In this document: in pieces, positions 24,932 through 28,670 of the stretch | Numbering within the stretch: the first letter of the stretch is position 1 | Layout: the number at the start of each line of letters is the position of its first letter | From: a virus | Reading direction: 5' to 3' (one strand) | DNA length: 28,670 nt | Virus record (IMG/VR): IMGVR_UViG_3300043772_004289 | Coordinates: 1 to 28,670 of that record | Program-made: the position numbers and the translations under genes | Notes under the pieces: model-generated | Told to the model about the DNA's origin: nothing | Seen by the model: the letters and a program-made list of their open reading frames with translations, nothing else | Databases searched by the model: none

Positions 24932-25447
24932 ATGACGAAAATTGAAAAAGCGATTAATGATGCTCAGACTGAACTGGTGACACAGTGGTGTGCGAGGAAT
25001 GAGCGTGTGCCTAGCATTGACAGTGATGATATGCTAGAGAAAGGTTGGGGATTGTGGTTGGAAATGGAAAAAGCGTTGAGTGAAAAAGAGGAATTGATCT
25101 TCAATGAGGATGGGGATGAAATAATCAGCAACGCTATGACAGTGGCTCTGTGTGAATGGATTAAAAATCATGAGGGCAAAATGCCTAAGAAAAGCAGCGG
25201 TGATCTCATTGAGAAGGGATTGGCTTTTTGGCGGGAGGAGAAGTGCAAAGCTAAAAAGCGTCAGACTTTAAAAATAACCAAAGAAGATCACGAAGAAATT
25301 CAAGAAAACTTGATGCATTATAAAGATTTGTTGTTGAAAGCGATGCATACCGGTGAAGATAAACCTCGAATTGATACGCTGATGGGCAAAGCGTTCTTTT
25401 TGTTGACTACTAAGCACGTTGTGATCAAATATGTAGACAGCTATTGA
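24932..25447 (+). CDS. Unknown 171-residue helical protein with an internal duplication
   Basis: ATG 24932 is chosen because AGAGG lies 8 nt upstream; ATG 24926 would leave only 2 nt. Longer in-frame starts (GTG 24872, ATG 24881) lie in the promoter. The protein contains two copies of one motif: ELVTQWCARNERVPSIDSDDMLEKGWGLW, then ALCEWIKNHEGKMPKKSSGDLIEKGLAFW. Both follow W----NE--P---S-D--EKG---W. The rest is charged and helical. No family was recognised. Its promoter/leader and 3' tag are shared with the 56-residue gene at 26544, although the proteins are unrelated, so this looks like an exchangeable early-gene cassette. Confidence 0.75.
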   Translation: MTKIEKAINDAQTELVTQWCARNERVPSIDSDDMLEKGWGLWLEMEKALSEKEELIFNEDGDEIISNAMTVALCEWIKNHEGKMPKKSSGDLIEKGLAFWREEKCKAKKRQTLKITKEDHEEIQENLMHYKDLLLKAMHTGEDKPRIDTLMGKAFFLLTTKHVVIKYVDSY

Positions 25448-25448
25448 A

Positions 25449-25466
25449 CCACAGCTGAGTCGCACC
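25449..25466 (+). repeat. 18-bp 3' tag, copy 1
   Basis: CCACAGCTGAGTCGCACC, 1 nt after the stop of the 24932 gene, identical to 26705-26722. It contains GTCGCAC, the reverse complement of GTGCGAC in the same gene's leader. Confidence 0.8.
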
Positions 25467-25476
25467 AGTTTGGGGA

Positions 25477-25512
25477 ATCCCCTTCAGTGTAAAAACTGGA
25501 GGGGATTTTTTT
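25477..25512 (+). terminator. Intrinsic terminator after the 24932 gene
   Basis: A 12-bp stem (25477-25488 with 25495-25506, one G-T pair), GTAAAA loop, then seven T. An overlapping GGGG-AAT-CCCC hairpin (25472-25482) could compete for the 5' arm. Confidence 0.9.
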
Positions 25513-25523
25513 AAATATTTTAC

Positions 25524-25574
25524 TTGAATTTTTAAAAGTATGGTCTACTATGCATGTGTAGTCCACTCCGGGCT
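25524..25574 (+). promoter_or_regulatory. Sigma-70-like promoter with 5'-terminal hairpin (P5)
   Basis: TTGAAT (25524-25529), 16-nt spacer, TACTAT (25546-25551), then hairpin AGTCC-actcc-GGGCT (25560-25574). TGCGAC (25584-25589) abuts the GAGG of the DUF5131 gene. Confidence 0.75.
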
Positions 25575-25601
25575 GCTTTTAACTGCGACGAGGATTTTAA
25601 C

Positions 25602-26360
25602 ATGGCTGAGAAAACAGGAATTACTTGGTGCGACTCAACGATTAACTTTTGGTGGGGGTGCGTTAAAATTAGTGAGGGTTGCAAATTCTGCTATGCAGAA
25701 ATAGAAAATAGGCGGTATCAGCGTGCTGGTTGGGGACCTGATTCTGAAAGGACTTGGATAGTAGGTGCGCCTGCATTAGCTAAAAAATTAAATAAAAAAG
25801 CGATTGCAGAAAACAGAGACATTGTTGTGTTTTCAAATTCCATGGCTGATTTTTTTGAAGACCATAAGTCTTTAGAAAAATTTAGAAATGAAGCTTGGCA
25901 TATTATAAAAACCAACAATCGGATCAAATGGTTGCTTTTGACAAAACGGTCGGATAATATTATCAAGATGTTGCCAGAAGATTTCTTCGCTGGTGGCTAT
26001 TCCCATGTCAACCTTGGCGTGACCTGTGAAAGTGCTGATTATGTTTATAGGTTAGATGATTTGCGGGCGGTTTCGGAGTGGGGCGGTATTCGTTGGGTTT
26101 CCTATGAGCCTGCTATAGGTCCTATTCATGACGTTGTTGATTTGACAGGCATTTCGTGGATGATTTATGGCGGTGAATCTGGTCGGTCTCTAAGTGGTTA
26201 CAGGAAGGATTCTGATGACTGGGCATTGGGGATCAAAGCAAAATGTGATGCTTTGGGTGTCGATTTTTTCTACAAGCAGAACAGCGGTTTGTCTAGAGAT
26301 TTGTCCGACAAACTGTTAGGGACAGAATATAAAAAATTCCCTAAATTTTCATTAGTCTAA
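25602..26360 (+). CDS. Gp37/Gp68 family protein (DUF5131)
   Basis: A 252-residue protein. The start MAEKTGITWCDSTINFWWGC at ATG 25602 is set by GAGG 8 nt upstream; ATG 25554 is at or before the transcription start. The TGITWCDSTINFWWGCVKISEGCKFCYAE segment carries the family Cys set (Cys20, Cys27, Cys30). This recalls a radical-SAM cluster site but with longer spacing. Later come RIKWLLLTKRSDNI, LGVTCESADYVYRLDDLRAV, RWVSYEPAIGPI and SWMIYGGESGRS, all typical of the family. The C-terminus has DALGVDFFYKQNSG, as expected. The family is widespread in phages and bacteria and its reaction is not established. It is a single-gene unit with its own promoter and terminator. Confidence 0.9.
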   Translation: MAEKTGITWCDSTINFWWGCVKISEGCKFCYAEIENRRYQRAGWGPDSERTWIVGAPALAKKLNKKAIAENRDIVVFSNSMADFFEDHKSLEKFRNEAWHIIKTNNRIKWLLLTKRSDNIIKMLPEDFFAGGYSHVNLGVTCESADYVYRLDDLRAVSEWGGIRWVSYEPAIGPIHDVVDLTGISWMIYGGESGRSLSGYRKDSDDWALGIKAKCDALGVDFFYKQNSGLSRDLSDKLLGTEYKKFPKFSLV

Positions 26361-26361
26361 A

Positions 26362-26411
26362 TGAGCCTCCCTGTCGCAGGGGTGTAGTGGTGTGTAGCCA
26401 CTGAGCGGACC
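26362..26411 (+). other. 3' element of the DUF5131 unit
   Basis: CCCTG-TCG-CAGGG (26369-26381) contains GTCGCA (26373-26378), the reverse complement of TGCGAC in this gene's leader, with CCTC just before it that could pair with the GAGG. Further on, CCACTGAGCGGACC (26398-26411) looks like a degenerate copy of the 18-bp 3' tag. Confidence 0.4.
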
Positions 26412-26446
26412 AAGAGCTTTTTGTTCTTGGTCCGCTTCTTTTATTT
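26404..26446 (+). terminator. Intrinsic terminator after the DUF5131 gene
   Basis: Stem GCGGACCAAGA/TCTTGGTCCGC (26405-26415 with 26425-26435) followed by TTCTTTTATTTT. Confidence 0.9.
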
Positions 26447-26460
26447 TCGAATGAAAAAAA

Positions 26461-26528
26461 CTTCTTGACTTTTGATTTTTTGTGGCTAGTATGAATGCAG
26501 ACACCCAGCGGTTTGGGTGTCGTGCGAC
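26461..26528 (+). promoter_or_regulatory. Promoter/leader cassette, copy 2 (P6)
   Basis: TTGACT (26465-26470), 16-nt spacer, TAGTAT (26487-26492), then a perfect 7-bp hairpin (26500-26521) and GTGCGAC (26522-26528). It is a near copy of 24851-24918 but drives an unrelated gene. Confidence 0.8.
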
Positions 26529-26543
26529 TGACTCGAGGTTATT

Positions 26544-26714
26544 ATGCAAAAGACACAAAAGACACAAACATGCTGGACGTGCGATCAGAATGATTCATAC
26601 TGCCGCTGCAAGCGCTGCAAAGATTGTCATCGGACCGGGCATTTTGAGAACTATGGAGACGTAGTTTGCATTACATGCAAAGAACAAGCACAAAAACTAC
26701 TGAGCCACAGCTGA
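26544..26714 (+). CDS. 56-residue Cys-rich zinc-ribbon-like protein
   Basis: ATG 26544 with GAGG 5 nt upstream; TGA at 26712-26714. The sequence has eight Cys: Cys10-x2-Cys13, Cys20-x-Cys22-x2-Cys25-x2-Cys28 followed by His29 and His33, and Cys42-x2-Cys45. This would support one or two zinc sites, with CWTC and CITC as the likely paired knuckles. There is no membrane segment. It uses the same promoter/leader and 3' tag as the 24932 gene. The 3' tag begins inside its coding region, so its last residues (LLSHS) are encoded by the tag. Possible roles include nucleic-acid or protein binding; no family was recognised. Confidence 0.75.
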   Translation: MQKTQKTQTCWTCDQNDSYCRCKRCKDCHRTGHFENYGDVVCITCKEQAQKLLSHS

Positions 26715-26722
26715 GTCGCACC
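26705..26722 (+). repeat. 18-bp 3' tag, copy 2
   Basis: Identical to 25449-25466. It overlaps the last codons and stop of the 56-residue gene. GTCGCAC lies at 26715-26721, complementary to GTGCGAC at 26522-26528; pairing extends to 8 nt with the flanking T and A. Confidence 0.8.
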
Positions 26723-26733
26723 GGCGTGGAAAG

Positions 26734-26770
26734 TCCCCCTAAACTGTAATGGTTTAGGGGGATTTTTTTT
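26734..26770 (+). terminator. Intrinsic terminator after the 56-residue gene
   Basis: An 11-bp perfect stem (26734-26744 with 26752-26762) and eight T. The T-run overlaps the stop codon of the convergent gene at 26769. Confidence 0.92.
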
Positions 26771-27053
26771 ATTGATAACCTTTTTCTTTTGCCCAGTCCT
26801 GAACAATTTTAAAGATTTCATCGTGTTCGTCGGTTGAGATTACTTTGAAGCCGCTTTCTGTCAGTAGCATATCGATGCATTCGCACAGGTAGTTGGCTTC
26901 TTCTTCGTCTAGTCCTAAGTTATTGATTTTGACTGCTTCTTCGATGTATTCGTCATCGATGAATTGAGCAACGCTCATGGTATCCATCAGCAGCGTTTCA
27001 ACGACTTCTAACGCATAAGTTCTGATGATATGTAATCGACTACAATCGCCCAC
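26769..27053 (-). CDS. Unknown 94-residue acidic protein, GTG start
   Basis: The GTG at 27053 is accepted because GGAGG lies 4 nt upstream. It overlaps the previous stop by one base (TAGTG), a classic coupling arrangement. The protein is helical and acidic (FIDDEYIEEAVKINNLGLDEEEANYLCECIDMLL) with no membrane segment and no recognised domain. It is co-transcribed with the 55-residue gene at 27053-27220 and converges on the terminator at 26734-26770. Confidence 0.65.
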   Translation of the reverse strand: MGDCSRLHIIRTYALEVVETLLMDTMSVAQFIDDEYIEEAVKINNLGLDEEEANYLCECIDMLLTESGFKVISTDEHDEIFKIVQDWAKEKGYQ

Positions 27054-27220
27054 TATTCCTCCACTGGTGACATTTGGGGTTTCCCTGATGTTACCCAGCC
27101 GAATTGATTGGGCGGAACAATTGGATCTTGGATAATGATCACGTTGGTTGCTCCGAAGTCAACAAACTTTTGATTCGCCAGTAGGGCCGTTACTTCTGAT
27201 ACAGTTAATAATTTTGTCAT
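27053..27220 (-). CDS. Unknown 55-residue protein
   Basis: MTKLLTVSEVTALLANQKF..., ATG 27220 to TAG at 27053-27055. AGGAG lies 9 nt upstream and a TTGATA-17-TATAAT promoter precedes it. The N-terminus TVSEVTALLANQKFVDFG looks helical, then NVIIIQDPIVPPNQFGWV is probably strand and turn. No family was recognised. The one-base TAGTG overlap with the next gene supports that both frames are translated. Confidence 0.65.
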   Translation of the reverse strand: MTKLLTVSEVTALLANQKFVDFGATNVIIIQDPIVPPNQFGWVTSGKPQMSPVEE

Positions 27221-27239
27221 TGTTTTTTGCTCCTATATT

Positions 27240-27268
27240 ATTATAGGTTATCTGCCCCTCTCTATCAA
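27240..27268 (-). promoter_or_regulatory. Sigma-70-like promoter for the 55- and 94-residue genes
   Basis: Minus-strand TTGATA (27263-27268), 17-nt spacer, TATAAT (27240-27245). It lies mostly inside the 3' end of the HNH gene, and the ribosome binding site follows within a few bases. It lacks the 5' hairpin of P1-P6. Confidence 0.65.
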
Positions 27269-27724
27269 ATTTGCTCTTGAATCAAAAGGTCTGATATTTT
27301 TAAAATGAAGCAAAGGTATCAATTTTTCGATATCGCCTTCAGCACGACTGAGGGGGCATAGATGGTCCAAACTCCATGTCTTCTTTTTGGGATCATATCT
27401 TCCGTAGTTTTTCCACGACATTCCTCGGGTAAATTGCGCAGCAATCCATGCTCTGAATTGTTGTGCTGAACAACCTAGGTGCTCGATGTAGCCATTGTAG
27501 AACGGCTCTCTCATCGCCCTTCTTAGTTTATTTGTCTGCTGCTGCTGAAGTCGCCAGCATGCATCATTTGCCATTCTATATCTTGCCTTAGCCGCTAGTT
27601 CTTGTTTGTATTTTTCTCTATGTTTTCTAACAGCTAATTTAATTTTTTCCCTGTGTTCTTCAAGTGTTCCCGAAATCATGATTCGCATTTTGGCTCTAGC
27701 CCATTCTTTTTTTTGGTCTCGCAT
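27248..27724 (-). CDS. HNH-endonuclease-like protein
   Basis: A 158-residue protein. The N-terminal half is basic and helical. Then LGCSAQQFRAWIAAQFTRGMSWKNYG (83-108) leads to the HNH core WSLDHLCPLSRAEGD with Asp120-His121, and FKNIRPFDSRANLIER gives the following Asn residues (Asn143, Asn152). This is the phage HNH group in which His and Asn bind the catalytic metal. AAAGGAT lies 6 nt before ATG 27724. It is a paralogue or homologue of the truncated gene at 1-508, though much less Lys/Asn-rich. It could be a homing-type or packaging-associated nuclease; no intron or target is visible. Confidence 0.8.
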   Translation of the reverse strand: MRDQKKEWARAKMRIMISGTLEEHREKIKLAVRKHREKYKQELAAKARYRMANDACWRLQQQQTNKLRRAMREPFYNGYIEHLGCSAQQFRAWIAAQFTRGMSWKNYGRYDPKKKTWSLDHLCPLSRAEGDIEKLIPLLHFKNIRPFDSRANLIERGR

Positions 27725-27852
27725 AAAATTATCCTTTCTGTTGGATAACTTAACATAGTTAGTGTAAGCAGTTTTTTGATTTAAAATATTTGCTAATTTT
27801 TGTTAATTTTTTTGGTGTAAATTTTTATTTTTAAAAATTTTTGTTTTATTAA

Positions 27853-27858
27853 TATAAT
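27853..27858 (+). promoter_or_regulatory. Candidate TATAAT -10 element before the right-edge gene
   Basis: TATAAT ends 5 nt before ATG 27864, in a very T-rich stretch without a clear -35 box. If used, transcription would begin at or next to the A of ATG. Confidence 0.4.
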
Positions 27859-27863
27859 AAGGT

Positions 27864-28670
27864 ATGGGGAAAAAGCAGTTTAAAAATTATGCTTTTGAAA
27901 AACATTTGGATGCATTTTGCTTTAGCACATATGCGCCCTGCCAAAACATTTACGTCTGGTTAAATCAAACAACTGATTTTTACAATATCGGCTTTAAAAA
28001 TCCTGAAACTAACAAACCGCAGTATGTTCATACGAACACCAATCTACTTGAAAAAGTTAACAGCAATCTTTTAAATAATTACAAAACTCTTATTCCTAAT
28101 TATCAGCTGTTATCTCACGAGAAGAATGAGATTAAGTTGTATCGAGGTGGGAAGTTTGAAGATTTACGGCAAATTAGGGAATTAGATGGTTCTGTGCCTT
28201 CTGATATTTGTTACATCAATCCTGATTGTGATGTAAAACAAGATTTTATGACTGCACAAGATGCTGATATGGCTTGGGACATGTTTGAGCAGGTTATTGG
28301 CGTTAGTGTTTACAATGAGCGATCTAATGGAGGTAAAGGACTTCAAGGTTTGTTAGGGGTTAAATATTCATTGTCGTCCAGTTGTTTTGCCAAAACGACA
28401 ACGTATGATGAAGCTGCTGAAAATTTCAAACATACGCTTAAGAAGTTTTTTGAATTGTTTACAAATATTTGCAAGCTGAACAGTATTAACATTTCGGAGT
28501 TTGAAGTTAAAGGTTTGCCTTCTACTATAAAAGTTGATAAAGAAGGTTTTGTAACGGAATATGTTAGGGGTGCACTGGGTCAAATTCCTAGACATTTGGT
28601 GCGAAACAGTGAACAAATCCGAAATACTGGTGTTGTGACTTTTGAGAAAATTGAGGAATTAATTACGGTT
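27864..28670 (+). CDS. Unknown protein, cut by the right window edge
   Basis: 269 codons are open from ATG 27864 to the end. The protein starts MGKKQFKNYAFEKHLDAFCFSTYAP. It looks globular and mixed alpha/beta, with segments such as NIYVWLNQTTDFYNIGFKN, EIKLYRGGKFEDLRQIREL, SDICYINPDCDVKQDFM and GLLGVKYSLSSSCFAKTTTYDEAAENF. No motif was recognised, and the C-terminal part is missing. The ribosome binding site is poor (AAGG directly before TATG), and a TATAAT lies so close that the message may be leaderless. It is divergent from the HNH gene and may begin a plus-strand replication or early operon beyond the window. Confidence 0.7.
   Translation, partial: MGKKQFKNYAFEKHLDAFCFSTYAPCQNIYVWLNQTTDFYNIGFKNPETNKPQYVHTNTNLLEKVNSNLLNNYKTLIPNYQLLSHEKNEIKLYRGGKFEDLRQIRELDGSVPSDICYINPDCDVKQDFMTAQDADMAWDMFEQVIGVSVYNERSNGGKGLQGLLGVKYSLSSSCFAKTTTYDEAAENFKHTLKKFFELFTNICKLNSINISEFEVKGLPSTIKVDKEGFVTEYVRGALGQIPRHLVRNSEQIRNTGVVTFEKIEELITV

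Noticed and set aside
25554-25601. Start of the DUF5131 protein at ATG 25554
   Set aside because: It is at or before the predicted transcription start. Family homology begins at TGITWCD, and GAGG fits ATG 25602.
24736-26567. Two similar minus-strand open frames (24736-24933 and 26352-26567)
   Set aside because: Their likeness comes only from the duplicated promoter/leader DNA read on the wrong strand. They have no ribosome binding sites.

Overview
The window looks like part of the genome of a large, AT-rich tailed double-stranded DNA phage. A packaging and head module (small and large terminase, portal, prohead protease, a putative decoration protein, major capsid protein) lies beside tail-fibre, lysis-type and giant surface-protein genes, all on the minus strand. 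A separate block of small, individually promoted genes follows on the right. No tRNA, rRNA, CRISPR array, integrase or transposase was found. The host cannot be fixed from sequence alone. The secreted 207-residue protein at 22855-23478 has a beta-domain and a following motif that recall planctomycete proteins, so a planctomycete host is a tentative inference.

Layout. 1-508 holds a truncated HNH-type gene. 582-1142 is an unrecognised gene with its own consensus promoter and a structured leader. 1320-11431 (minus) is the morphogenesis block, read right to left: ferritin-like protein, PhoH ATPase, three small unknowns, TerS, TerL, a C39-like cysteine peptidase, a 46-residue membrane protein, portal, a sigma-70-family factor, prohead protease, decoration-like protein, major capsid protein and one small unknown. 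11450-19990 is one 2846-residue gene encoding six RCC1-type propellers and one LamG-like domain joined by Pro/Thr/Ser linkers. 19995-23478 carries a fibre protein, two small membrane proteins, a papain-family peptidase and the secreted Ig-like protein.

23632-27724 is built differently. Genes are short, lie on both strands, and most have their own sigma-70-like promoter and strong intrinsic terminator. It includes a Gp37/Gp68 (DUF5131) family protein, a 56-residue zinc-ribbon-like protein, an HNH protein related to the left-edge one, and several unknowns. A 269-codon open gene of unknown function runs off the right edge.

Regulation. Six promoters share a TTGANN box, a 16-17 nt spacer and a TANNNT box, and in each the transcript should begin with a small hairpin. 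Four of the leaders carry TGCGAC just before the ribosome binding site, and three of those genes carry the reverse complement between the stop codon and the terminator. Two unrelated genes share an almost identical promoter/leader and an identical 18-bp 3' tag, suggesting exchangeable cassettes. In the structural block a different motif, GTCAT(A/T)TA, recurs just before six gene starts. With a phage-encoded sigma factor in the same operon, this could be the late promoter.
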